Assembly: GCF_039523235.1 (NCBI RefSeq)
Contig: NZ_BAAAEX010000010.1
Direction: 5' to 3' (one strand)
DNA length: 64,000 bases
Source: Castellaniella ginsengisoli
Lineage (GTDB): Bacteria > Pseudomonadota > Gammaproteobacteria > Burkholderiales > Burkholderiaceae_B
A program made the position numbers and the translations under genes. A model generated the notes under the pieces. It did not search any database. It was given only the letters and a program-made list of their open reading frames with translations, and had not been told where the DNA came from. This document shows, in pieces, positions 26,658 to 35,040 of this stretch. Position 1 is the stretch's first letter. The number at the start of each line of letters is the position of its first letter.

Positions 26658-27644
26658 TCAGGCGGCCAGCCCGGCGGTGATCTCGTAGGATCGCAGGCGG
26701 GCCGCATGGTCGTGCATATTGCTGGTGATCATCAGTTCGTCCGCCCCGGTGTGCTCGACGAAGGCGCCGATCTGCGCGGCGACGGTGTCCGGCGAACCGA
26801 TGGCGGCACAGGACAGGACACTGTCCAGCAGCGCGCGGGCGGGCGGCGGCAGGGATTCCAGATAGCCCTCGACAGGCCGGGGCAGCAACCCCGGCCGGCC
26901 GGCCCGCAGGTTGACGAAGGACTGCTGCCAGGATGTCGCCAGGAAACGGGCCTGCTCATCCGTATCGGCGGCGAACACATTGAAGCCCAGCATCACGTAA
27001 GGCCGGTCCAGGTGGCGCGAAGGACGGAAATGGCGCCGGTACAGGGCGATGGCGTCCGTCATCTGCGCCGGCGCGAAATGCGAAGCGAAGGCATAGGGCA
27101 GGCCCATCAAGGCGGCCAGTTGGGCTCCGAACAGGCTGGATCCCAGGATCCAGACCGGCACGGCGCAGCCCTCGCCGGGCACGGCGCGCACCGGCCCGCG
27201 GCCCTCGAAATAATCCATCAGCTCGGCCACGTCGCGCGGGAAGGCGTCGGGGTCCGAATCCAGCGTCCGGCGCAGCGCCCGCGCGGTGGCCTGGTCCGAC
27301 CCGGGGGCGCGTCCCAGCCCCAGGTCGATGCGGCCGGGATGCAGCGTGGCCAGCGTGCCGAATTGCTCGGCGATCACCAGGGGGGAGTGGTTGGGCAGCA
27401 TGATGCCGCCTGCGCCCACGCGGATGCGCGAGGTGGTTGCGGCGACGTGGCCGATCAGCACGGCGGTGGCCGCGCTGGCGATGCCGGGCATGCCGTGGTG
27501 CTCGGCCATCCAGTAGCGGCGGTAGCCCAGGGCTTCGGCGTGGCGGGCCAGGTCTGCGGTGTGCGCGAAGGCCTCGGCGGCGTTGCCCCCTTCGGCGATG
27601 GGGGCCAGATCCAGGACCGAAAACGGGATCGGAGGACGGGTCAT
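26658..27644 (-). CDS. Luciferase-like flavin monooxygenase (LLM family)
   Basis: 328 residues. It shows the bacterial-luciferase-like TIM barrel typical of the YhbW/MsnO8 group: FSVLDLAPIAEG at the N-terminus, the YWMAEHHGMPGIAS motif near residue 45, GGIMLPNHSPL near 82 and GRIDLGLGRAPGSD near 105. These use reduced FMN or F420-like cofactors; substrate unknown. Start ATG at 27644 overlaps the thioesterase stop by 4 nt, so they are co-transcribed. The longer open frame to 28118 is antisense/shadow coding through the thioesterase. Confidence 0.88.
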   Translation of the reverse strand: MTRPPIPFSVLDLAPIAEGGNAAEAFAHTADLARHAEALGYRRYWMAEHHGMPGIASAATAVLIGHVAATTSRIRVGAGGIMLPNHSPLVIAEQFGTLATLHPGRIDLGLGRAPGSDQATARALRRTLDSDPDAFPRDVAELMDYFEGRGPVRAVPGEGCAVPVWILGSSLFGAQLAALMGLPYAFASHFAPAQMTDAIALYRRHFRPSRHLDRPYVMLGFNVFAADTDEQARFLATSWQQSFVNLRAGRPGLLPRPVEGYLESLPPPARALLDSVLSCAAIGSPDTVAAQIGAFVEHTGADELMITSNMHDHAARLRSYEITAGLAA

Positions 27645-28090
27645 GCGGGTTCCGGCAGATTCATGAGGGTTTGCTGCATCAGGGCCACGGGCGTCTTCTC
27701 GCCGGCATTCAAGGCGTAGACATCGACCTGGACGATGGTCAGCGTGCGCCCCGCGCGCACGACGCGGCCAACGGCTTCCAGGGATTCCCCGCGCGCGGGG
27801 GCCAGCATATTGATCTTGAACTCCACCGACAGCACCGTGTGGCCCGGCTGCGCCCGCGTCATGGCGGCGAAGCCGCCGGCGGCGTCGGCGATCGAGGACG
27901 TCGCGCCAGCGTGAAAATAGCCCAGGTGCTGGGTCAGGTTGGGGCCGTAGGGCAGATGGACGTGGACGCGGCCCGGAGCCACGTCGCCCAGGCGGGCGCG
28001 CAGGTGGCGCATCAGGCCCGAGCGGTCGAAGTGGTCCTGGATGAGGGCGCGCAGGGCGGCGGTGTCCGGTGCGGCGGTCGGTGGCGTCAT
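27641..28090 (-). CDS. PaaI-like hotdog-fold thioesterase
   Basis: 149 residues. The hotdog fold signature is GRVHVHLPYGPNLTQHLGYFHAG, where the N...HxG...A pattern and following SIADAAGGFAA match PaaI-type acyl-CoA thioesterases (catalytic Asp in the helix). First gene of a two-gene operon with the monooxygenase. Divergent from the EamA exporter 39 bp away. Substrate unknown. Confidence 0.85.
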   Translation of the reverse strand: MTPPTAAPDTAALRALIQDHFDRSGLMRHLRARLGDVAPGRVHVHLPYGPNLTQHLGYFHAGATSSIADAAGGFAAMTRAQPGHTVLSVEFKINMLAPARGESLEAVGRVVRAGRTLTIVQVDVYALNAGEKTPVALMQQTLMNLPEPA

Positions 28091-28129
28091 GAGTGTCCTG
28101 TATAGTCGTGAATCGCAAGCATTCCGGTC

Positions 28130-29068
28130 ATGGAATCCAACTTCGCTGTGTCCTACGATAAGCCATTTTCTTCCGCTTCCCAACATCCGGCCGGGGCTGT
28201 CCGCCGTCCGGCGGCCGGCCTGCCCGGCCCGGGCATCGGCCTGGCGGTCTGCCTGGCCGTGGCCGCCATGATCAGCGTCCAGACCGGCGTGTCGCTGGCC
28301 GTGCCGGTGATCCACGATTACGGCGCGCTCAGCACGTCCAGTCTGCGCCTGTGCTGGGCCGCGCTGGCCCTGTGGCTGTTCGTGCGCCCGCCCTTGCACC
28401 GCTACGGCGCCGCCCAGTGGCGGGCGGCGTTGATCCTGGGGGCCGCCATGGCCGTCATGTCCCTGGCCTTCTTCCTGGCGATCGAGCGCCTGCCCCAGCA
28501 CTTGACCGTCGCGCTGGAATTCTGCGGCCCCTTGGCGGTGGCCGCTCTGGGTGCGCGCGGCTGGCGCGCCTTGGCCTGGCCGCTGCTGGCGGCGATCGGA
28601 ATCGGGCTGCTGGTGCAGGGCGACACGCATCTGCCCGGCGGCACCGATGCGGTGGGCATCGCGTTCGCTTTGCTGGCGGCGGTCGGCTGGGGGGTCTATA
28701 TCGTCATGATGAAGCGGATCGGCCCGGCGTTTCCAGGCCTGCAGGGGCTGGCCGTCTCTTTGGCGGCGGCCGCGCTGCTGTCTCTGCCTTTTGCCGTGGC
28801 CGAGACCGGCTCCGCCCGCTTTCCATGGGAGCAACTGCTCTTCACGGCGGGTCTGGCGGTGCTGGTGCCGCTGGTGCCCTATATCCTGGAGATCACGGCG
28901 CTGCGGCGCATGCCGGCCGCCATGTTCGGCGTGTTGATGAGCGTGGAGCCCGCCGTCGGCGCGATAGCGGGCTGGCTCTTTCTGGGCCAGGGCATGGGGA
29001 TCGGCCAGATGCTGGGCACCAGTCTGGTGGTGGCCGCCAGTGTGGGGGTCGTGCGGGCGGGCCGCTGA
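28130..29068 (+). CDS. EamA/RhtA-type inner-membrane exporter
   Basis: 312 residues with about ten hydrophobic segments in two EamA repeats. The first ~35 residues are a polar extension. The order of helices and the PYILEITALRRMPAAMFGVLMSVEPAVGA region (two pieces, near 245) resemble RhtA, the threonine/homoserine exporter. Single gene, with the signalling operon's promoter element only 13 bp beyond its stop. Function as amino-acid or metabolite efflux is inferred from family. Confidence 0.82.
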   Translation: MESNFAVSYDKPFSSASQHPAGAVRRPAAGLPGPGIGLAVCLAVAAMISVQTGVSLAVPVIHDYGALSTSSLRLCWAALALWLFVRPPLHRYGAAQWRAALILGAAMAVMSLAFFLAIERLPQHLTVALEFCGPLAVAALGARGWRALAWPLLAAIGIGLLVQGDTHLPGGTDAVGIAFALLAAVGWGVYIVMMKRIGPAFPGLQGLAVSLAAAALLSLPFAVAETGSARFPWEQLLFTAGLAVLVPLVPYILEITALRRMPAAMFGVLMSVEPAVGAIAGWLFLGQGMGIGQMLGTSLVVAASVGVVRAGR

Positions 29069-29081
29069 ACACGTGCAGGCT

Positions 29082-29107
29082 GGAACTTTTCGGGCGATTT
29101 TGTGACT
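29082..29107 (+). promoter_or_regulatory. T3SS-type promoter element ahead of the sensor-MFS operon
   Basis: GGAACT, 13 bases, TGTGACT. The first box is identical to that of bsp22; the second shares GTGACTC with the ExoU-like gene's element. It ends 57 bp before the first ATG of a six-gene overlapping operon. Confidence 0.5.
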
Positions 29108-29164
29108 CAGCATCAATCATGCTTCCCGCCCCGGGCGGGCGTTTACAAGGGCACGACCTTTTTC

Positions 29165-31444
29165 ATGCGTTTTCCGCTGATTCCAGCATTCCTGTTCAGC
29201 TTGTTGATTGCGGCTTGCCTGGCCGCAGGCGCCTGGATGACGGAAGGCTCGCTGCTCAAGGCCTATCGCGGCATCCTCGAATCCCGTTTCGCCATTGCGC
29301 TGGACCGTACCGCCGAAGGCGCCATGCATGCCGCCTCGCTGGGGGTGAGCCTCGACAGCCAGGAAGGCACCCTGGGCGCCGCCCTGCGGCGCGAACGCGC
29401 CCTGGATGCCGACATCCTCGGCATGGCCGTCCAGGATGCCCGGGGGCGGCGGCTCTACAGCGAGGGCGTCATGCCCGAACCCGCGCCGCCCGGTACGCTG
29501 GGGCAGACGCTGCTCGACGATATTGGGCTGCCCGCCGGGCGGATCCTGCTGCGCTACGATCCCCGTGCGCTGGAGGTTCCCTCCGCGGCGATCCGCCAGG
29601 ACATGCGCGGGTACGCCCTGCCTGTCGTGACAGGCGCCGCTTTGCTGGGTTTCCTGGCTGCGTTGGCGTTGCGCGCCGGCCGCGCCGGGCGAGGCCGGTT
29701 GCGCCTGCCTTTGGCGCTGGCCCTCATCCTGGGAGGGGGGCTGCTCTTGATCGATCATCAGGCCTCGCGCATTATCGACCGCACGCTGAACCCCTTGATC
29801 GAGGCCAAAGTCGAGTCGATCGGCAACGGGGCTCGTTCCTTGATCGACAAGGCGCTGGCGCTGGGGATCCCGTTGGATCAATTGCAGGGCGTGCCCGAGT
29901 ATTTCGAGTCCCTGAGGCGGCATTACCCCGAGCTGGAACGGATCGAACTGCAGGTGGTCCCGCCCGACGGCATTGACGAGGCGGACGCTCCGGAAGGGCG
30001 CCTGCTGCTGCCGATTCCTGCCCAGGGGGCCGCAGTGGCCGCTCTCGCAGTAGCCGTCCTGGAGGTGGTGCCCGACAACCGCCATGCCGCCGACCAGATC
30101 CATGGCCTGCTGCTGGACACGGCCTTTCTGGGCCTGGTGGCTTTGCTGATCGGTTTCGAGCTGCTGTCGCTGCTGACACAGACGAGTGCTTTCCGGCGGC
30201 CGTCCGGTGCGGTCGCCGCGCACGCCGGCGCTGCGCTGCCGGCCGAGCAGGTCCGCGGCGTCCTGTTCGTTTTCATGATGGCCGAGGAACTGAATCGCCC
30301 CTTCCTGCCCAGCCTGACCGAGCGGCTGCTGCCGGCCGGCGCCGCTCACGCGCCGCTGCTCGTCAGTCTGCCCATCGTGGTTTTCATGGCGATCGTCGCG
30401 CTGGGCCAGATCCCCATGGCCCTCTGGTCCGAATCGCTGGGCCGCCGCCGCGGGCTGATGCTGGGCGCGGGCATGGCGGGTCTCGGCTACGGCCTGTGCG
30501 CTTTCGCCGACTCCTATTCGGGCCTGCTTCTGGCCCGGGCATTCAGCGCCCTGGGCTTCACACTGGTCTTTACCTCGGCGCAGGGGCACATCGTCGATCA
30601 GGCCGATCCCGCGGCCCGCACGGCGGGGCTCGCCGTCTTCATCCGCGCCATTCTGGCCGCCGCCCTGTGCGCACCGCCGATCGGCGGTTTCCTGGCCGAG
30701 CACTTCGGCACCGGCACGGCATTCCTGGCCGCCGCCGGCCTGTGCCTGACTGCGCTGTGCCTGGCACGGGCCATGATGTCCGCAACCCGGCCGTCCGGGC
30801 GGGCGCATGCCGTCCGGACGGCGCCGGGGGCGTTTCGCGATACCTGGCGCATCCCCGGCTTGCGCGCCCTGCTGCTGGGATGCGCGGTGCCGGCCAAACT
30901 GATTCTTGCGGCCCTGTGCTTTTTCCTGGTTCCGCTGATCCTGGCCGACGAAGGCTATTCGTTGTCCAGCATCGGCCGGGTCCAGATGATCTACCCGCTG
31001 ATGATGGTCCTGTGCGTTCCGCTGTTCGCCCGCTGGGGCGAATCGCCCGGGCGCGATGCCCGGCCCCGCAAGATCATTCTGGGCGGGCTCATTGCCGGCC
31101 TGGGGGTGTTCCCGGTCGTGTTCTTGCCCGGCTTGGGCACGATCATGGTTTTCCTGCTTCTCCTGGGGCTGGGCCAGGCTTTGTCGATCACGCCCCAGTC
31201 GTCCATGATGGCCACCTACGCCCACCATGGCCAGGGCCGTCATTCGGCCCAGGTGCTGGGGCTGTTCCGGCTGGTCGAGCGCGGCGGATCCGCCGCCGGT
31301 CCGGCCCTGGCCGGCGCGGCGCTGGGCCTGCTCGGCCCGGCGCCCACGCTGGCCTTGTTCGGTTTGTTGACCACCGGCGGCGCCCTGCTCTACGGTTATG
31401 GTCAATGGCGCTCCACTTTCAATCCCTCCGGCCGTCTCTCATGA
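29165..31444 (+). CDS. Sensor-MFS fusion membrane protein
   Basis: 759 residues from the ATG at 29165. Residues 1-340 look like two periplasmic sensor segments held by membrane helices (about 5-24, 151-171, 180-198, 315-338). Each has an LG(V/I)xLD motif (59-64 and 233-238), followed by a strand-rich stretch. Residues 362-755 form a 12-helix major facilitator domain with the loop-2-like motif SESLGRRRGLMLG near 428-440. No ordinary MFS transporter has such an N-terminus. It may be a transporter-type receptor in which ligand sensing and transport are joined. The 3' end overlaps the next gene (ATGA). I do not recognise a named family; function is open. Confidence 0.7.
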   Translation: MRFPLIPAFLFSLLIAACLAAGAWMTEGSLLKAYRGILESRFAIALDRTAEGAMHAASLGVSLDSQEGTLGAALRRERALDADILGMAVQDARGRRLYSEGVMPEPAPPGTLGQTLLDDIGLPAGRILLRYDPRALEVPSAAIRQDMRGYALPVVTGAALLGFLAALALRAGRAGRGRLRLPLALALILGGGLLLIDHQASRIIDRTLNPLIEAKVESIGNGARSLIDKALALGIPLDQLQGVPEYFESLRRHYPELERIELQVVPPDGIDEADAPEGRLLLPIPAQGAAVAALAVAVLEVVPDNRHAADQIHGLLLDTAFLGLVALLIGFELLSLLTQTSAFRRPSGAVAAHAGAALPAEQVRGVLFVFMMAEELNRPFLPSLTERLLPAGAAHAPLLVSLPIVVFMAIVALGQIPMALWSESLGRRRGLMLGAGMAGLGYGLCAFADSYSGLLLARAFSALGFTLVFTSAQGHIVDQADPAARTAGLAVFIRAILAAALCAPPIGGFLAEHFGTGTAFLAAAGLCLTALCLARAMMSATRPSGRAHAVRTAPGAFRDTWRIPGLRALLLGCAVPAKLILAALCFFLVPLILADEGYSLSSIGRVQMIYPLMMVLCVPLFARWGESPGRDARPRKIILGGLIAGLGVFPVVFLPGLGTIMVFLLLLGLGQALSITPQSSMMATYAHHGQGRHSAQVLGLFRLVERGGSAAGPALAGAALGLLGPAPTLALFGLLTTGGALLYGYGQWRSTFNPSGRLS

Positions 31445-32502
31445 AAGCTTCCGCTCCTTCTTCTCCATTCCGCCGGCGCCTGTTGCGAGCCGCCCTGTCC
31501 ACCGGCTTTCTGGGGGGCGCCGCGCCCCTGGTGGCGCGTGCGGCGGGCCGGCGCCGCATCCTGATGATCACCTACCGGGGGCGTACGGAAGTCGAGGACG
31601 GATTCCTGGAATACCTGCGGGGGCAGGGCAAGAACCCGGATATCGTCCATCGGGATGTCGGCCAGGACATCCGTCGGCTGCCCGCTATCCTGGACGAGAT
31701 TCCCGGCCTGGCGCCCGATCTGATCTACACGTGGGGCACGCCGTTGACCCTGGGCGTGGCGGGAACGTGGCGCGATCCCGATCCGTCCGGCCATGTGGGC
31801 GGCATCCCGGTCGTATTCGCCCTGGTGAGCGCGCCCGTGGCCGCCGGCATCGTGCCGGCGCTCACGCAGCAAGGCCGCAACATCACCGGGGCCGTGCACG
31901 TGGTGCCCACCGAAACCCAGGTCAAAGCCATGGCGGCCTACCGGGGATTCGACCGGGTCGGCTTGCTGTACTCCACGACCGAGCCCAACTCCCGGGCGAT
32001 TGCCGCCGAGATGGATGCCTTGTGCGCCGCCACCCACCGCACGGCCATTCATCGCCATTTCGTGCTGGATGACGCCGGCCGTCCCACCGCAGAGGGCGTC
32101 GAGCGGCTGATCGCCGAATTGCGGGAAGAGGGTGCCGAATGGTTCTATCTGGTGCCCGATACCTTCCTGGGCACGGTCTACGACCGGGTGATCCCCGCCA
32201 GCATCGAGCAACAGTTGCCGACCTTCGGCGCTACCGAGCTCGCCGTCCGGAAGTTCTCGGCGCTGACCGGCCTGGTCAGCCGCTATCGTTCCGTCGGGCG
32301 GCTGGCCGCCGTGCAAGCCGAGGCCATTCTTTACCAAGGCGTTCCCGCCGGGCAGATTCCCATTGAAACCCTGAAGCGGTTCGCCCTATTGATCAACCTG
32401 TATACGGCCAAGGCGCTGGGGGGGTTCTACCCGCCCATTGAAATGCTGAACTACGCCGATGTGATCACCCGGGCTCCGGTGACGACGGAGCATATTGGAT
32501 GA
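31441..32502 (+). CDS. Periplasmic ABC_sub_bind-type protein (no cognate permease or ATPase)
   Basis: 353 residues. An RRR-containing N-terminus then a hydrophobic stretch (about 10-34, ending ARAAG) suggests export, possibly Tat-like. The body matches the PF04392-type binding-protein layout: RILMITYRG strand, DLIYTWGTPLTLGVAG, GIPVVFALVSAPVAAG and FGATELAVRKFSALTGLV. Such proteins bind small ligands, but there is no ABC permease or ATPase in the operon, so it probably serves as a ligand-presenting partner of the membrane sensors here. Overlaps both neighbours by 4 nt. Confidence 0.75.
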   Translation: MKASAPSSPFRRRLLRAALSTGFLGGAAPLVARAAGRRRILMITYRGRTEVEDGFLEYLRGQGKNPDIVHRDVGQDIRRLPAILDEIPGLAPDLIYTWGTPLTLGVAGTWRDPDPSGHVGGIPVVFALVSAPVAAGIVPALTQQGRNITGAVHVVPTETQVKAMAAYRGFDRVGLLYSTTEPNSRAIAAEMDALCAATHRTAIHRHFVLDDAGRPTAEGVERLIAELREEGAEWFYLVPDTFLGTVYDRVIPASIEQQLPTFGATELAVRKFSALTGLVSRYRSVGRLAAVQAEAILYQGVPAGQIPIETLKRFALLINLYTAKALGGFYPPIEMLNYADVITRAPVTTEHIG

Positions 32503-33173
32503 CCCGCCACGTGTCTTCCGAGTTGCATTGGGGTCTTCTCGGTCCGGGGGATCTCGACCGGATCGTCGCGCTGCACACGCAGGCGATCCGGGGTATGTGC
32601 CCCGATCAGGTCCGGCCCGAGAGTCCCGAATTCTTCGCCGCGCTTCTGGAGGGAGCGGGAAGGATCGTCGGTGTCTGCGACCCGGCCGGCGATCTGGTGG
32701 CCTATGGTGTGCTGCAGGATGGCCCCGACCCAGGCACCCGTCCGGATCTCTGGCTGGGCTGGCCCGAGGATGCGCGCATCCAGAAGCTGGCCGGATCCTC
32801 GGTCGCCGAAGCCTATCGGGGTTTGCGCCTGCAGCGCACGCTGATCCGGCGCCGCATCGAACTGGCCGATCCCGACGCCTACCTCTACGCCACGGCTGCG
32901 CCATCGAATCCGGCGAGCTGGCGCAGCCTGCTGCATGAAGGTTTCGAGATCCGGCGCTTGCGCCGGGTCTATCAGGATTCGCTGCGCTACCTGATGGCCC
33001 GCCGCGCCAGGATGGCGGACACATCCGCAGCGGGGGGGGATGCGTCCGCCGCCCGTTCGCTGGATGAATTGCTGCTGGACGAACAAGACCGGTTGTTGTC
33101 ACAGGGCTGGCGCGGGAGGCTCTTGGCGCAGGCCGGCTGCGTCCTCGTGCCTCCGGAGGGCGCCGGCTCATGA
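32499..33173 (+). CDS. GNAT-like N-acetyltransferase
   Basis: 224 residues. A GNAT-type acetyl-CoA region is suggested near residues 100-125 (SSVAEAYRGLRLQRTLIRRR), matching the V-x-x-x-xRG-x-G/A motif loosely (the second Gly is replaced), preceded by a hydrophobic strand and followed by the C-terminal ASWRSLLHEGFEIRRL segment seen in GNATs. The last ~45 residues are a loosely structured tail. It overlaps both neighbours by 4 nt. It might acetylate an amino acid made by the racemase next door; this is inference only. Confidence 0.6.
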   Translation: MTRHVSSELHWGLLGPGDLDRIVALHTQAIRGMCPDQVRPESPEFFAALLEGAGRIVGVCDPAGDLVAYGVLQDGPDPGTRPDLWLGWPEDARIQKLAGSSVAEAYRGLRLQRTLIRRRIELADPDAYLYATAAPSNPASWRSLLHEGFEIRRLRRVYQDSLRYLMARRARMADTSAAGGDASAARSLDELLLDEQDRLLSQGWRGRLLAQAGCVLVPPEGAGS

Positions 33174-34297
33174 CCGTGGCTGCGCGTGCGGATTCCCCCT
33201 TGATGGAGATCGACCTGGATCGTCTGGCGGGCAATTGGCAGACGGTCCGCGACCGATACACCGGCGCCGCTCTGGGCGCCGTCGTCAAGTGCAATGCCTA
33301 CGGGCTGGGGCTGGAACCGGTTGTCGCGACACTGTCGCACCGAGGTTGTCGGCAATACTGGACCCTGGGCTACGATGAGGCCTGTCGCGTGCGCGCGCTG
33401 GCGCCGGCCGCCGAAGTCTTCGTTCTGACCGGCCTGCGCGGTGCGTCGGCGAGAGACTGCCGGACTCAGCGCCTGATCCCCGTGCTCAACGATCTGGATG
33501 AGATCGCGCAAGCGCGCCGCGCGGGCGCCTTGACGGTCGCCATCGCGCTGGACACCGGCCTGGGGCGCCTGGGCCTGAGGCCCGAGGCGGTTGCGCGCCT
33601 CGCGAAGCAGGGGTTGGCGCCGTTGCGGGTGCGCGCCTGGATCACCCAGCCGGCCAGCTTCAGCGCGCCCGAGGGGGCGGACGGGCAGAATCTGCACGAC
33701 CGCTTTCTGGATTTGATCGCGCCGTTGCCCCGGGCCGCCCGCAGCCTGGCCATCTCGGCAAGCGTCTTCACATGCCCCGAGCATCATCTCGACATGGCCC
33801 GCGTGGGCAGCGCCCTGTACGGCGTGGACACGAGCCCCTCGCTGGACCTGCCCCTGCTGCCCGTAGCCAGTTTGCGCGCGCCGGTTCTGCAGGTCGCCGA
33901 CCTGCCTGCCGGGGCCGGTATTGGCTATGATCGGCAATTCCGCTGCCCGGGCCCCATGCGCGTCGCAACCCTGGGCATCGGCTACGCCCATGGCCTGCCC
34001 TATGCCTTGATGAGCCGCGGCGCGGTGTATTTTGGCCCGTATCGTGCGCCTGTCGTGGGCGGCGTTTCCATGGGGCTGATCGGCGTGGACGTGACCGGGC
34101 TGCCGGTCGACCTGGCCATTCCGGGACAATGGGCCGAGATATTCGGCGAACACCAGCGGCTCGAAACCCTGGCGGCGCTGGCCGGCCTGCCCGCCAACGC
34201 TATGCTGATCGCGACCGCCACCGGGTGTGGCAGACGCTATCATGCTGCTCGTCCTGACCAGCCCTTTGCCTCTCGTCTGTCGGAAAGCCTGCCATGA
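33170..34297 (+). CDS. Alanine racemase-like PLP enzyme in the signalling operon
   Basis: 375 residues, fold-type III PLP enzyme. The PLP lysine is K40 in AVVKCNAYGLG; the second catalytic tyrosine is Y253 in AGIGYDRQF; D-amino-acid racemases use this Lys/Tyr pair. The motif usually CMD is here SMG (GGVSMGLIGVDVTG), and HxRLxxR-type residues are modified (LDTGLGRLGL is present). It is therefore a diverged family member that may favour another amino acid or only bind PLP-amino acid. Alr is normally near cell-wall genes; inclusion in a sensor/phosphatase operon is unusual. Overlaps both neighbours. Confidence 0.75.
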   Translation: MTVAARADSPLMEIDLDRLAGNWQTVRDRYTGAALGAVVKCNAYGLGLEPVVATLSHRGCRQYWTLGYDEACRVRALAPAAEVFVLTGLRGASARDCRTQRLIPVLNDLDEIAQARRAGALTVAIALDTGLGRLGLRPEAVARLAKQGLAPLRVRAWITQPASFSAPEGADGQNLHDRFLDLIAPLPRAARSLAISASVFTCPEHHLDMARVGSALYGVDTSPSLDLPLLPVASLRAPVLQVADLPAGAGIGYDRQFRCPGPMRVATLGIGYAHGLPYALMSRGAVYFGPYRAPVVGGVSMGLIGVDVTGLPVDLAIPGQWAEIFGEHQRLETLAALAGLPANAMLIATATGCGRRYHAARPDQPFASRLSESLP

Positions 34298-35040
34298 AGA
34301 CTCCATTGCTCCTGATCCTGACCTTGGCCTGCTGCGCGCTGGTCGCCGTATTCGGCGCCACCCTGTTGACCGTGCGCATCGAGCAGCAGGCCATCGACCA
34401 GACGCGCGAGGCCCATGAAGAGTACGTGCTCGGAAACCTGCGCAATACCGTCGAGGCCAATCTGACCCTGGGGCTGAGTCTGGAGCAGAGCTCCAGCCTG
34501 CAGCGGCTGATCGAACGCGAAAAATCCGGCATGCCGGACATCCGGGACATCAACATCTATGGCGAGTCGCGTCAGGTGCTCTACAGCACGGACCAGGGAA
34601 AGCTGGGCAGCGCCATACCGGAGGCGTGGGCACGGGGGGCCGATTCCAAGGGCGTCTGGTGCATCGATGATCAGCATGTGCGCAGTTGCGGCGTCGTGTT
34701 GCGCGATGAGCTGGGGCGCCAGGCGGGCGGCCTGGTCCTGGTGGCGCCGCATGCGGCGCAGGCTTACAGCCTGCAGGCCTGGCTTGCCCGGGGTTTGCCT
34801 ACGCTGGCGCTGGCGGCGCTGGCCATGCTGGTGTCGGGCCTGGGGGGAGTCTGGCTGGCGCGCCGCCGCCTGCGGCCGTTTGCGCAGCTTGGCGCAATTC
34901 TGCGGGGCGAGGCGTCTCCCGGCGGGGATCGGGACCCCCTGGTCGCCGCCGCCCGACGGGCCGGCGAACGCCATCGGGCCACCTTGCAGGCCCTGGACGG
35001 GAAGTTGCAGCAGTTGAAGGAGCTGGACCATGCCGAATAA
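34294..35040 (+). CDS. Two-helix membrane sensor protein
   Basis: 248 residues: membrane helix about 5-27, periplasmic part 28-160, second helix about 163-190, then a short cytoplasmic helical tail ending in a likely coiled coil. The periplasmic part has LGLSLE at 59-64, the same place and motif as in the sensor-MFS protein, then INIYGESRQVLYSTD, like a PAS/Cache-type strand pair. No kinase or phosphatase output is present, so it likely acts with the phosphatase whose gene starts 11 nt before this stop. Two periplasmic cysteines (near 124 and 133) could form a disulfide. Confidence 0.65.
   Translation: MKTPLLLILTLACCALVAVFGATLLTVRIEQQAIDQTREAHEEYVLGNLRNTVEANLTLGLSLEQSSSLQRLIEREKSGMPDIRDINIYGESRQVLYSTDQGKLGSAIPEAWARGADSKGVWCIDDQHVRSCGVVLRDELGRQAGGLVLVAPHAAQAYSLQAWLARGLPTLALAALAMLVSGLGGVWLARRRLRPFAQLGAILRGEASPGGDRDPLVAAARRAGERHRATLQALDGKLQQLKELDHAE

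Noticed and set aside
29117..31405. 762-residue frame antisense to the sensor-MFS gene
   Set aside because: Gln/Arg/Gly-rich and without membrane segments or motifs; the plus-strand frame has consistent helices and overlaps the next gene.
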